From positions 3,348,001 through 3,412,000 of the forward strand of contig NZ_JASE01000005.1 of NCBI RefSeq assembly GCF_000622325.1: 64,000 nucleotides of DNA. The letters run 5' to 3'. The DNA comes from Sulfitobacter geojensis (lineage in GTDB: Bacteria; Pseudomonadota; Alphaproteobacteria; Rhodobacterales; Rhodobacteraceae). The position numbers and the translations under genes were made by a program. The notes below the pieces were generated by a model, which worked only from the letters and a program-made list of their open reading frames with translations, made no database searches and had not been told where the DNA came from. Of the stretch, positions 51,694 through 59,341 are shown piece after piece (within the stretch, counting starts at the first letter, position 1; every line of letters begins with the position of its first letter).

Positions 51694-52071
51694 TCAGGCT
51701 TGGGGTGGTGCGCGTGTCAGCTGCGCCGGATCAAGCGGACGCGCGTGATGCAGGCGTTTTGCAACAAAGGTGAGCGTACGTGTTTCACCGTTCAGAATGA
51801 CCGGAACACAACGGACGCTGTGCGGGATCACTGCTGCCCCGATCTGACGACAGGCCTCACACTTTTGGATTGGCCCGCCCTCTTGTTCGCCCGGCCCCCC
51901 GCAAAGGTCGGCCAACGTACCGCCCGCAGCGACATATGCGGCAAGGTCAGGCGACAAAGCGGCCTGTCCGCCCCGATGCGCGAAACCCGAAAGAGCCACG
52001 GCAAGGATCAATGCGGCGGCGACGAGAGAGCTGTAGAAGGTCGAGGACAGGTTCGGCATGGATAAGTGCAT
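51694..52071 (-). CDS. Small Cys-rich exported or membrane-anchored protein (DUF2946-like)
   Basis: 125 aa. A hydrophobic N-terminal segment (SLVAAALILAVALSGFAHRGG) is a signal or anchor. The mature part has DLCGGPGEQEGG and CEACRQIGAAVIP, then a His-rich LHHARPL tail. The C...CxxC spacing recalls DUF2946 metal-linked proteins, but the match is loose. The start at 52071 (or Met at 52059) is chosen; the open frame continues upstream through the repeat region, which is unlikely to be coding. Likely one operon with the PepSY gene. Confidence 0.55.
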   Translation of the reverse strand: MHLSMPNLSSTFYSSLVAAALILAVALSGFAHRGGQAALSPDLAAYVAAGGTLADLCGGPGEQEGGPIQKCEACRQIGAAVIPHSVRCVPVILNGETRTLTFVAKRLHHARPLDPAQLTRAPPQA

Positions 52072-52160
52072 AACCGAAGATCTACGCCACTGCGAGGGGT
52101 CAAATCGCCACCTTGATGTATTGCTGCTGCGGCAACTCTGCTGAAAGCGCGCCGATGACG

Positions 52161-52215
52161 CTTTGCAAACAAGGCAACGCAACTTTGCAAACAGCACAAT
52201 GTCACTTTGCAAACA
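52161..52215. repeat. Three CTTTGCAAACA repeats at exact 22-bp spacing
   Basis: Identical 11-mers CTTTGCAAACA begin at 52161, 52183 and 52205. Each holds the palindrome TTTGCAAA. The 22-bp period is two helical turns, so all three face the same side of the DNA. They lie 90-145 bases upstream of the small exported protein and PepSY genes, a position suited to an activator or cooperative repressor. Confidence 0.75.
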
Positions 52216-52220
52216 CCCTG

Positions 52221-52805
52221 CTAGTCACCGTCAATCCCCCGCGCCAATGCCACGCATTCCTGCCGCTGGGGGCAAGTCGTCAGGTGGTCATTGATCAAAC
52301 CGCAGGCTTCCATCCACGCATAGACGATCGTGGGGCCGCAGAACTTGAAACCCTCCTTTTTGAGGTCTTTCGATATGCGCTCTGACAGCGCTGTTTTGGG
52401 CGGCACATCTGCGAGCGTGGGCCAAGCGTTCAACAAGGGCTTCCCACCCACATAGGCCCACATAAATTGGTCAAAGCCGACCCGCTGCTCGATCTTCTGC
52501 CAAGCCCGCGCATTGGTTATTGTCGCTTCGATTTTGCCGCGATGGCGGATAATGCCCTCATTGGCCAACAGCCGCAGCACCTCGGGCTCGCCCCAACCGG
52601 CAATGACGTTCGGATCAAATCCTTCAAATGCAGCGCGAAAATTGTCGCGCTTTTTCAGGATGGTGATCCAGCTCAACCCTGCCTGAAATCCGTCCAACAC
52701 CAGCTTTTCCCACAAAGCGCGGCTGTCGTATTCCGGCACGCCCCACTCAGTATCATGATAATCCATGTAAATCTGTTCTGTTCCCGCCCAGCCGCACCGC
52801 TCCAT
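52221..52805 (-). CDS. tag: DNA-3-methyladenine glycosylase I
   Basis: 194 aa base-excision repair enzyme that removes 3-methyladenine. The start MERCGWAG and YHDTEWGVPEYDSRALWEKLVLDGFQAGLSW match Tag. The zinc ligands C4 and H17 and the C-terminal His/Cys (INDHLTTCPQRQEC) are present. ATG 52805 has AAGGGGG upstream. The frame upstream to 53333 is antisense to the EAL gene. Confidence 0.96.
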   Translation of the reverse strand: MERCGWAGTEQIYMDYHDTEWGVPEYDSRALWEKLVLDGFQAGLSWITILKKRDNFRAAFEGFDPNVIAGWGEPEVLRLLANEGIIRHRGKIEATITNARAWQKIEQRVGFDQFMWAYVGGKPLLNAWPTLADVPPKTALSERISKDLKKEGFKFCGPTIVYAWMEACGLINDHLTTCPQRQECVALARGIDGD

Positions 52806-52925
52806 GCCATCCCCCTTGCAGCCCGACCTCACGAGCTTGATAAAATTCGTTCCAAATCGACCTTTTAACACGGCCTTAGAACTTGGCCGCCATGGTCTGC
52901 CAATCACTGATGAAAGTAAATTACC

Positions 52926-53765
52926 GTGGTCAGCCGTTTCAAACGCCGTTTTGCGGATATGCCTCCAGGGGCGGACAATCCGCTGAATTATGCGGTATCC
53001 CAGCGCGACAAAAACACCATCGAGATGGTGAGCGACGCCATTGCAGACAAGCAAACCTTGCTGGCCTACCAACCGATCATGCGGGCCAGCAATCATAGCA
53101 AAGTCGCGTTTTTCGAGGGGCTGATCCGGGTTCTTGATGCCACGGGCCGCGTGATTCCTGCGGCGGAATTCATGCCGGCAATCGAAGGCACAGAACTGGG
53201 CCGTGAAATTGACGTGTTGGCCCTGAGGATGGGATTGCAAGCACTGGGTGCCAATCCGGGCCTGCGCCTGTCTATCAATATGTCTGCGCGATCTATCGGA
53301 TATGCCGGATGGATCAAGATGTTGCACAGACATTTGCGTCAGGACAGGACGTTAGGTGAACGCTTGATCCTTGAAATCACCGAAAGCTCGGCAATGCTGG
53401 TCCCCGAGTTGGTCATTGATTTCATGGATGAACTGCAACCTAAAGGGGTTTGCTTTGCTCTGGACGATTTTGGTGCAGGTTATACCGCGATACGGTATTT
53501 CAGCGACTTCCACTTCGATATCGTCAAAATCGACGGTCAATTTATCAACGGCATTTCCGACAACCCTGACAACAGGGTCATTACCACGGCCCTTTTGTCG
53601 ATTGCTGAACATTTTGACATGCTGACGGTCGCAGAGTTTGTCGAAAATGCCGACGACGCGGCACTCTTGACCCAGCTGGGTTTTGACTGCCTGCAAGGGT
53701 ATCATTTTGGCACCCCGACAACGCGTCCTGCGTGGCTGCGGTCACACGACAGACGGGCCGGATAA
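52926..53765 (+). CDS. EAL domain cyclic-di-GMP phosphodiesterase
   Basis: 279 aa, essentially a lone EAL domain with a 45-residue lead. The signature is EGLIRVL in place of EALxRW, but the metal and substrate residues are kept: Asn in LSINMSA, Glu in LEITES, Asp-Asp in LDDFGAGY, Lys in VKIDG, Glu in AEFVEN, Gln in LQGYHFG. Activity is therefore plausible. No sensor domain or GGDEF is fused. It starts with GTG and has a weak ribosome-binding site, so the true start could be further in. Divergent from tag. Confidence 0.87.
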   Translation: MVSRFKRRFADMPPGADNPLNYAVSQRDKNTIEMVSDAIADKQTLLAYQPIMRASNHSKVAFFEGLIRVLDATGRVIPAAEFMPAIEGTELGREIDVLALRMGLQALGANPGLRLSINMSARSIGYAGWIKMLHRHLRQDRTLGERLILEITESSAMLVPELVIDFMDELQPKGVCFALDDFGAGYTAIRYFSDFHFDIVKIDGQFINGISDNPDNRVITTALLSIAEHFDMLTVAEFVENADDAALLTQLGFDCLQGYHFGTPTTRPAWLRSHDRRAG

Positions 53766-53899
53766 ATCTTCGGGACCTCAGCGCCAAAGTCATGCGGTTC
53801 CACCATAGGCTTAGTTGCCGCGACGTTTACCATGCTGTATTGTTTTTCCTAGAAGGTGGGGGAGTCGTTCTGAGCGGGAATTGCCCAGAATGTCACTTT

Positions 53900-53922
53900 T
53901 TCCTCTACCATTGGAAGAGGAA
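53900..53922 (+). promoter_or_regulatory. Hairpin over the phbA ribosome-binding site
   Basis: TTCCTCT (53900-53906) pairs perfectly with AGAGGAA (53916-53922), the ribosome-binding site that lies 8-10 bases before the phbA ATG. A 7-bp stem with a 9-base loop is only moderately stable. Confidence 0.4.
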
Positions 53923-53930
53923 CGCAATTT

Positions 53931-55106
53931 ATGACCAATGTCGTCATCGCATCTGCCGCACGTACCGCTGTGGGCAGTTTTGGGGGGGCTTTCGCCAACA
54001 CCCCCGCCCATGATTTGGGTGCTGCCGTTTTGAAAGAACTCGTGGCCCGTGCCGGTGTGGATGCTTCGGACGTCTCCGAGACGATTTTGGGTCAGGTGCT
54101 GACCGCCGCCCAAGGCCAGAACCCTGCCCGTCAGGCCCATATCAACGCCGGTTTCCCGCAGGAATCATCGGCTTGGTCGATCAATCAGGTCTGTGGATCC
54201 GGCCTGCGTGCTGTCGCCCTTGGTGCACAGCACATCCAGTTGGGGGATGCCTCCATCGTTGCTGCCGGTGGTCAGGAAAACATGACCATGTCCCCCCATG
54301 CCCAAGCCATGCGTGCCGGTCAGAAAATGGGCGACATGAAGCTGATCGACACCATGATCAAAGACGGGCTGTGGGATGCATTCAACGGCTACCACATGGG
54401 CCAGACCGCTGAAAACGTTGCGGAAAAATGGCAGATCAGCCGCGAGCAGCAGGACGAATTCGCGGTCTCATCGCAGAACAAAGCCGAAGCCGCGCAGAAA
54501 GCGGGCAAATTCGCGGACGAGATCATGGCCTTTACCGTGCCGGGCCGTCGCGGCGATACGATTGTCGACGCCGACGAATACATCCGTCACGGCGCAACGA
54601 TGGATGCGATGCAGAAACTGCGTCCGGCGTTTGCAAAAGACGGCTCTGTTACAGCCGCGAACGCCTCTGGCCTGAACGATGGTGCTGCGGGTGCTTTGCT
54701 GATGTCTGTGGAAGAGGCCGAAAAACGCGGCATCGAACCGCTGGCGCGCATCGCGTCTTATGCCACGGCCGGTCTGGACCCGTCGATCATGGGGGTCGGC
54801 CCGATCTATGCCTCGCGCAAAGCCCTGGAAAAAGCCGGCTGGAAGGCCGAAGATCTTGATCTGGTCGAGGCAAACGAAGCCTTTGCCGCGCAAGCCTGCG
54901 CCGTCAACAAGGACATGGGCTGGGATCCTGCCATCGTCAACGTCAACGGCGGAGCCATCGCCATCGGTCACCCCATCGGTGCCTCCGGTGCGCGCATCCT
55001 GAACACCCTGTTGTTCGAGATGAAACGACGCGATGCGAAAAAAGGTCTGGCAACTTTGTGCATTGGGGGCGGCATGGGTGTTGCCATGTGTCTCGAACGG
55101 CCTTAA
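53931..55106 (+). CDS. phbA: Acetyl-CoA C-acetyltransferase (beta-ketothiolase)
   Basis: 391 aa biosynthetic thiolase that condenses two acetyl-CoA to acetoacetyl-CoA. The nucleophile Cys is in [14 protein letters not shown] (near 88), with [12 protein letters not shown] (His near 347) and the second Cys in [16 protein letters not shown] (near 377). First step of polyhydroxybutyrate synthesis. phbB follows after 75 bases. Confidence 0.96.
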   Translation: MTNVVIASAARTAVGSFGGAFANTPAHDLGAAVLKELVARAGVDASDVSETILGQVLTAAQGQNPARQAHINAGFPQESSAWSINQVCGSGLRAVALGAQHIQLGDASIVAAGGQENMTMSPHAQAMRAGQKMGDMKLIDTMIKDGLWDAFNGYHMGQTAENVAEKWQISREQQDEFAVSSQNKAEAAQKAGKFADEIMAFTVPGRRGDTIVDADEYIRHGATMDAMQKLRPAFAKDGSVTAANASGLNDGAAGALLMSVEEAEKRGIEPLARIASYATAGLDPSIMGVGPIYASRKALEKAGWKAEDLDLVEANEAFAAQACAVNKDMGWDPAIVNVNGGAIAIGHPIGASGARILNTLLFEMKRRDAKKGLATLCIGGGMGVAMCLERP

Positions 55107-55114
55107 CCATGAAA

Positions 55115-55141
55115 CGGGCGCGCAATAAAATTGCGCGCCCG
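55115..55141 (+). other. Perfect hairpin between phbA and phbB
   Basis: A 12-bp perfect GC-rich stem (55115-55126 with 55130-55141) has an AAA loop and lies 8 bases after the phbA stop. No T-run follows. It is likely a 3'-end stabiliser or partial terminator that sets the phbA/phbB ratio. Confidence 0.75.
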
Positions 55142-55181
55142 TAACGCAAAATATAATAAGATTACCCAACGGAGGAAAGCT

Positions 55182-55904
55182 ATGTCCCGCGTCGCACTTG
55201 TTACCGGAGGCAGCCGAGGCATCGGCGCCGCCATTTCCAAAGAACTGAAAGAAGCGGGTTATTCCGTTGCCGCGACCTATGCTGGCAATGATGAAGCCGC
55301 TGCTGCGTTCACGGCAGAAACCGGCATCAAGACCTATAAATGGAATGTCGCGGATTACGACAGCTCCAAAGCGGGCATCGAACAGGTCGAAGCGGATCTT
55401 GGCCCCGTTGAAATCGTAGTTGCCAACGCCGGCATCACCCGCGACGCCCCGTTTCACAAAATGACGCCGCAACAGTGGCACGAGGTCATCGACACCAACC
55501 TGACCGGCGTGTTCAACACCGTGCACCCCGTCTGGACCGGCATGCGGGAACGCAAGTTTGGCCGGATTGTCGTGATTTCGTCGATTAACGGTCAAAAGGG
55601 CCAGTTCGCGCAGGTTAACTATGCCGCAACCAAAGCGGGCGATCTGGGCATTGTGAAATCTCTGGCGCAGGAAGGCGCGCGCGCCAATATTACGGCCAAT
55701 GCAATCTGCCCCGGCTATATCGGCACAGATATGGTGATGGCAGTGCCTGAAAAAGTACGCGAAAGCATCATCGCGCAGATCCCTGCGGGCCGCCTTGGCG
55801 AACCGGAAGAAATCGCGCGGGCGGTGAAGTTCCTTGTTGCCGATGACGCGGGCTTTATCAACGGCTCGACGATTTCGGCGAACGGGGCACAGTTCTTTGT
55901 CTGA
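55182..55904 (+). CDS. phbB: Acetoacetyl-CoA reductase
   Basis: 240 aa short-chain dehydrogenase, NADPH-dependent, giving (R)-3-hydroxybutyryl-CoA for PHB. The cofactor loop is VTGGSRGIGAAI (6-17), catalytic residues are Ser in ISSINGQKGQ and the YAATK motif, and SANGAQFFV is the C-terminus. GGAGG lies 7 bases before ATG 55182; upstream in-frame codons belong to the intergenic hairpin. Confidence 0.96.
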   Translation: MSRVALVTGGSRGIGAAISKELKEAGYSVAATYAGNDEAAAAFTAETGIKTYKWNVADYDSSKAGIEQVEADLGPVEIVVANAGITRDAPFHKMTPQQWHEVIDTNLTGVFNTVHPVWTGMRERKFGRIVVISSINGQKGQFAQVNYAATKAGDLGIVKSLAQEGARANITANAICPGYIGTDMVMAVPEKVRESIIAQIPAGRLGEPEEIARAVKFLVADDAGFINGSTISANGAQFFV

Positions 55905-55927
55905 TCGAGCGACCGCTTAGAACGACA

Positions 55928-55956
55928 AAAGGGCGGCTCATCGCGAGCCGCCCTTT
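55928..55956 (+). terminator. phbAB terminator
   Basis: A perfect 12-bp stem AAAGGGCGGCTC/GAGCCGCCCTTT with a 5-base loop runs into TTTCTATAT, 23 bases after the phbB stop. Confidence 0.9.
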
Positions 55957-55985
55957 CTATATCCCGTAAGTCGCTCTGCAGTGCG

Positions 55986-56099
55986 TCAGCGGGAAGTCCG
56001 AAACAGCCAGGCCCATACGGACGAGAGCGCCTCCCCACGGGCGGCGTGGGCCTTGCGCATGGCGTTACGTGCGGCGGGGTTTGTTGTGGCTTCGATCAT
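55986..56099 (-). CDS. Candidate 37-aa small protein
   Basis: The minus-strand frame starting ATG 56099 encodes MIEATTNPAARNAMRKAHAA, then RGEALSSVWAWLFRTSR, ending at TGA. The composition (NPAAR..MRKAHAARGEA, aromatic C-terminus) looks like a genuine small alphaproteobacterial protein with an amphipathic basic helix and not a random frame. The ribosome-binding site is weak. It fills most of a 314-base gap between phbB and the LysR gene. I cannot assign a family. Confidence 0.45.
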   Translation of the reverse strand: MIEATTNPAARNAMRKAHAARGEALSSVWAWLFRTSR

Positions 56100-56218
56100 T
56101 GGCTTGGCTTTCTCTTTAACTGCATCAGTGTTCTTGTGTTGGGTCTAATATGTCTCCCGACATCCCAGCTGACAAACGAGACTTTCCAACGCTTCACTTA
56201 AGCTGTACTTAACTGAGC

Positions 56219-57160
56219 ATGCCAAGCACCCTGCCCCCACTCACAGCTCTGCGCGCTTTTGATGCCGCCGCGCGCCATATGTCCTTTGCCAAAGCGGCGG
56301 ATGAATTGAATGTGACGCCAGCCGCACTGTCGTTTCAGATCAAGTCACTTGAGGAACACTTGGGTGCTGCATTGTTCAAACGCCTGAACCGCGCCGTGGA
56401 ATTGACCGACTCCGGACGCGCCATGGCCCCCGATGCCAAGGCCGCCTTTGAGACATTGGCGCAAGGCTGGCGCGCGGCGCAGCGCACGCAAGATCACCAG
56501 ACGCTTACGGTCACAGCGGGGCCTGCGTTCACGGCCAAGTGGCTGGCACCGCGCCTATACGAATTTGCGCAAGAACATCCTGAAATCGAATTGCGCTTTT
56601 CAGCTGCCCTTAGGTTGATGGATTTTGTGCGCGATGACATCGACGTCGCCATCCGGTTTGGTTTGGATTCCGACCCCGGGCTCTATTCGCTTTCTTTAGC
56701 CGACGAATGGGTGACCCCCGTGATGGTGCCTGAACTGGCGCAAAAATACCCGACCCCTGCAGATCTTGCGAAGGCGGTGTTGATCGTTGACGATTCGGTC
56801 AGCTTTCTGGATCCCCCAATCGACTGGGCCGCGTGGTCAACCGCGATGGGAATCGCGCCGCTGGTGCCAACGGGCCCGCGGTTTTCCCAAGGTGACCATG
56901 CGATGGATGCCACCCTTGCCGGATTGGGCGTAGCATTGGGACGGCGAGCACTGGTAATCAAGGATCTGGCGGAGGGGCGGCTGGTCGCGCCCTACGGCAC
57001 AGCACTGAACACCGGTGCACGTTTCAGATTTCTTTGCCAGAAGGGGGCAGAATCCCGTCCGCAGATTGATGCCTTTAAGCGCTGGATTTTACGCGAAATT
57101 GACAAAACTGCCCATATCGCTGATGCGATGCATGTGCTGGAAAGGCCTGCTGCCAAATGA
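56219..57160 (+). CDS. LysR family regulator, GcvA-like
   Basis: 313 aa. The N-terminal HTH is LTALRAFDAAARHMSFAKAADELNVTPAALSFQIKSLEEHLGAALFKR (9-56), very close to GcvA-type regulators. The effector-binding domain follows (VTAGPAFTAKWLAPRLYEFAQEHPEIELRFSAA). It overlaps the EamA permease gene by 4 bases on the same strand, an unusual arrangement since LysR genes are usually divergent from their target. It may control that permease and itself. Weak ribosome-binding site. Confidence 0.9.
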   Translation: MPSTLPPLTALRAFDAAARHMSFAKAADELNVTPAALSFQIKSLEEHLGAALFKRLNRAVELTDSGRAMAPDAKAAFETLAQGWRAAQRTQDHQTLTVTAGPAFTAKWLAPRLYEFAQEHPEIELRFSAALRLMDFVRDDIDVAIRFGLDSDPGLYSLSLADEWVTPVMVPELAQKYPTPADLAKAVLIVDDSVSFLDPPIDWAAWSTAMGIAPLVPTGPRFSQGDHAMDATLAGLGVALGRRALVIKDLAEGRLVAPYGTALNTGARFRFLCQKGAESRPQIDAFKRWILREIDKTAHIADAMHVLERPAAK

Positions 57161-58020
57161 CAAGAACACGCGCCACGTCGATCGGATTTGTCGCCGTCCT
57201 GCTATGGGCGCTGCTGGCGCTCTTTACAGTGGGCTCCGCACCCGTTCCGCCGCTTTTGCTCAATACAATCTGTTTTGCAATGGGCGGCACACTGGGGATC
57301 ATCTGGGCCGCGGCAACCGGCGCGTTACCGGCATTGCGTCAGGTTCCGCTAAAGATATATGTCTTTGGTACCTTTGGTCTTTTTGGCTATCACGCTCTGT
57401 ACTTTTCGGCCCTGCGCCTTGCCCCGGCGGCCGGGGCGGGGTTGATCGCATACCTCTGGCCCCTGCTGATTGTGATTTTCTCCGGGCTGCTGCCCGGGGA
57501 GCGATTGAAGGCAGGTCATGTCGTCGGCGCGCTCATCGGCTTTTCAGGTGCCGCATTGATCATTCTGGGGGGGCTTGGCGGCTTCTCGACGGAATATTTG
57601 ACCGGATATGGCTTGGCGCTGCTTTGCGCTTTGACGTGGTCCGGGTATTCGGTGCTTTCCCGCGTGGTAGGCAGTGCGCCGACCGCGACCGTCGCCGTTT
57701 TTTGTCTAGCAACGGCTGCCCTGTCCCTGCCTCTTCATCTCGTTTTCGAAGAAACTGTATGGCCCACGACGACGCTTGGCTGGTCATCCGTCGTCGGGTT
57801 GGGGCTTGGTCCCGTTGGACTGGCATTTTTTGTATGGGATATCGGCGTCAAACAAGGGGACATCCAGTTACTCGGCACCAGTTCTTATGCGGCACCGCTT
57901 CTGTCTACGCTCGTTCTGGTCCTCGTCGGGGTGGCCGCCCCGAGTTTTACGCTGCTCTGGGCGGCCTTGTTGATAACTGGCGGGGCAATGATTGCCGCTC
58001 GCGCGAGTTTTAAAACCTAG
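57157..58020 (+). CDS. DMT superfamily (EamA) permease
   Basis: 287 aa with about ten membrane helices in two EamA halves, for example FGLFGYHALYFSALRLAPAAGAGLIAYLWPLLIVIFSGLLPGERLK in the first half and LGTSSYAAPLLSTLVLVLVG in the second. This subtype includes YedA-like and aromatic amino acid exporters (the YddG type has the same YLWPLLIV pattern), so export of an amino acid is a fair guess. Translationally coupled to the LysR gene. It ends 1 base from the convergent small YdcH gene. Confidence 0.85.
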   Translation: MTRTRATSIGFVAVLLWALLALFTVGSAPVPPLLLNTICFAMGGTLGIIWAAATGALPALRQVPLKIYVFGTFGLFGYHALYFSALRLAPAAGAGLIAYLWPLLIVIFSGLLPGERLKAGHVVGALIGFSGAALIILGGLGGFSTEYLTGYGLALLCALTWSGYSVLSRVVGSAPTATVAVFCLATAALSLPLHLVFEETVWPTTTLGWSSVVGLGLGPVGLAFFVWDIGVKQGDIQLLGTSSYAAPLLSTLVLVLVGVAAPSFTLLWAALLITGGAMIAARASFKT

Positions 58021-58021
58021 G

Positions 58022-58186
58022 TTAGCTCGATAACCGCGTGATTTCCTCTTTCAAACGCAGTTTTTCTTTCTTCATCGTTGCAACTTGCAGATCATCACTA
58101 CCGGGTGCGCGTTGCGCGGTTTCTACCGCTTCGCTCATCTCGTGGTGTTTCCGCTTGAGGGTCTCCAGACGTGCGTCAAAAGCCAT
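58022..58186 (-). CDS. YdcH/DUF465 family small protein
   Basis: 54 aa, below usual length filters. It reads MAFDARLETLKRKHHEMSEA, then a middle AQRAPGSDDLQ, then VATMKKEKLRLKEEITRLSS. This is the full DUF465 pattern with the KKEKLRLKEEI core. AAGGAGG lies 6 bases before the ATG, an almost perfect ribosome-binding site. Function unknown; helical and highly charged. Paralogue of the gene at 6100-6324. Confidence 0.88.
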   Translation of the reverse strand: MAFDARLETLKRKHHEMSEAVETAQRAPGSDDLQVATMKKEKLRLKEEITRLSS

Positions 58187-58295
58187 ATAGTCCTCCTTGA
58201 TGAATGTTGAGCCTTGAGTGAATCATAGATTCGCGGTTCTGTCACGCCGCCCTGCAGCATAACCGCAAGTTGGGTAAACAACCGCTTAACGGCGC

Positions 58296-59060
58296 TTAGA
58301 AAACCAGCGGTGCACCGTCGCGCAGGACCGATTTGACCAACGGGACATAGCTTTCGCCGTCCTTCGCGTGATGATCGCCGGTGTGCAAAACCAACGGCGC
58401 GTGCAGCTTGAACGCGCCGCGCCCGTTTTTGCGGGCCCTAAGGATAAACCGGTCGGGTGCCCGCCCTGCCCGCCCGGCCAGTGGCAGCACCTCAATCGTG
58501 CCCATTTCATGAGGCAACGCGCCAAGGATTTCCGGCAACCGCTCCGTCAAATGGATAAAATGCGCGGTGCCTTTCGGGGCCAATCGTTTCGCGGCTGTCT
58601 TAACCCATTTCGCCAGCGGGGTTTGCGCCCCATGCGCCGCTTCGCGCGCCGGATCGTCAGAAGCAACCGACGCGCCCCGGTCATAGTAAGGCGGGTTCGC
58701 AAGAACATGGTCAAATTGTCGCTGACGTAACGGCAACGGCAATTCCGCAAGATCCGCCTCGACCACCTCAAGGGCACTGCCCCCGTTCCGGCGCGCCAAC
58801 GACGCAAAACCCGGATTACGCTCAACCCCCGTCAGTTCCAATCCGTCAACGCGCGCGCCCAGACACAGGATCGCCGCCCCCACACCGCACCCCAGCTCCA
58901 GAACACGATCGCCTTTTTCCGCTTTAACACAAGCACTTAACAGCACTGCATCAAGGCCGGCGCGATACCCGCGGCGAGGTTGGAACAGGTGTAACCGCCC
59001 CCCCAGAAACGCATCCCGCGTCACGTCGGTATCTTCAGCGCCACCCATCTGGTCGGTCAC
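58296..59060 (-). CDS. tRNA1(Val) A37 N6-methyltransferase-like protein
   Basis: 254 aa class I methyltransferase of the TrmN6/YfiC type. Near the start GRLHLFQPRRGYRAGLDAVLLSA is typical, motif I is VLELGCGVGAAILCLGAR (near 53), and the catalytic motif IV is LANPPYYDRG (near 120), specific for N6-adenine or N5-Gln methylation. It starts with GTG at 59060 and overlaps the DUF2007 stop by 4 bases. Confidence 0.87.
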   Translation of the reverse strand: MTDQMGGAEDTDVTRDAFLGGRLHLFQPRRGYRAGLDAVLLSACVKAEKGDRVLELGCGVGAAILCLGARVDGLELTGVERNPGFASLARRNGGSALEVVEADLAELPLPLRQRQFDHVLANPPYYDRGASVASDDPAREAAHGAQTPLAKWVKTAAKRLAPKGTAHFIHLTERLPEILGALPHEMGTIEVLPLAGRAGRAPDRFILRARKNGRGAFKLHAPLVLHTGDHHAKDGESYVPLVKSVLRDGAPLVF

Positions 59061-59272
59061 ACCCCAAGGGGAATGTCGTTGTCCAACAGTACCCGTTCAG
59101 CCGCGCCGTGATTATCAGGATGAACCATCAACCGGCGCGGGAAAATACCGATGCCACCTTCAAGGACGCTCATGTTTACGTCCATGGCGAAGCAGGCTAT
59201 ATCCTCCCCCTCAAGAAGGGCTTGGGCAAAGGCGATCACCGTCATGTCTGTTGTGCGTAAAAGTTCCTTCAT
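59057..59272 (-). CDS. DUF2007 domain protein (putative signal-transducing)
   Basis: 71 aa. MKELLRTTDMTVIAFAQALLEGEDIACFAMDVNMSVLEGGIG in pieces, then IFPRRLMVHPDNHGAAERVL, is the DUF2007 pattern, a small GlnB-like alpha/beta fold. Function unknown. Precedes and overlaps trmN6. Divergent from the polyprenyl synthase gene, 69 bases away. The longer frame to 59764 is antisense to that gene. Confidence 0.85.
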   Translation of the reverse strand: MKELLRTTDMTVIAFAQALLEGEDIACFAMDVNMSVLEGGIGIFPRRLMVHPDNHGAAERVLLDNDIPLGV

Positions 59273-59341
59273 ATCAAAGGTGTGGGCCAGTTCGGCCAAT
59301 TTGTCGAGCCTCTTTGCGGGGCTGTAAATGGGATCGTCTTG

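Noticed and set aside
52161..52215. CRISPR array or replication iterons
   Set aside because: 11-bp units with 11-bp spacers, only three copies, and no cas or rep gene; an operator array is more fitting.
52806..53333. Upstream extension of the Tag frame
   Set aside because: Antisense to the EAL gene; Tag proteins begin at MERCGWAG.
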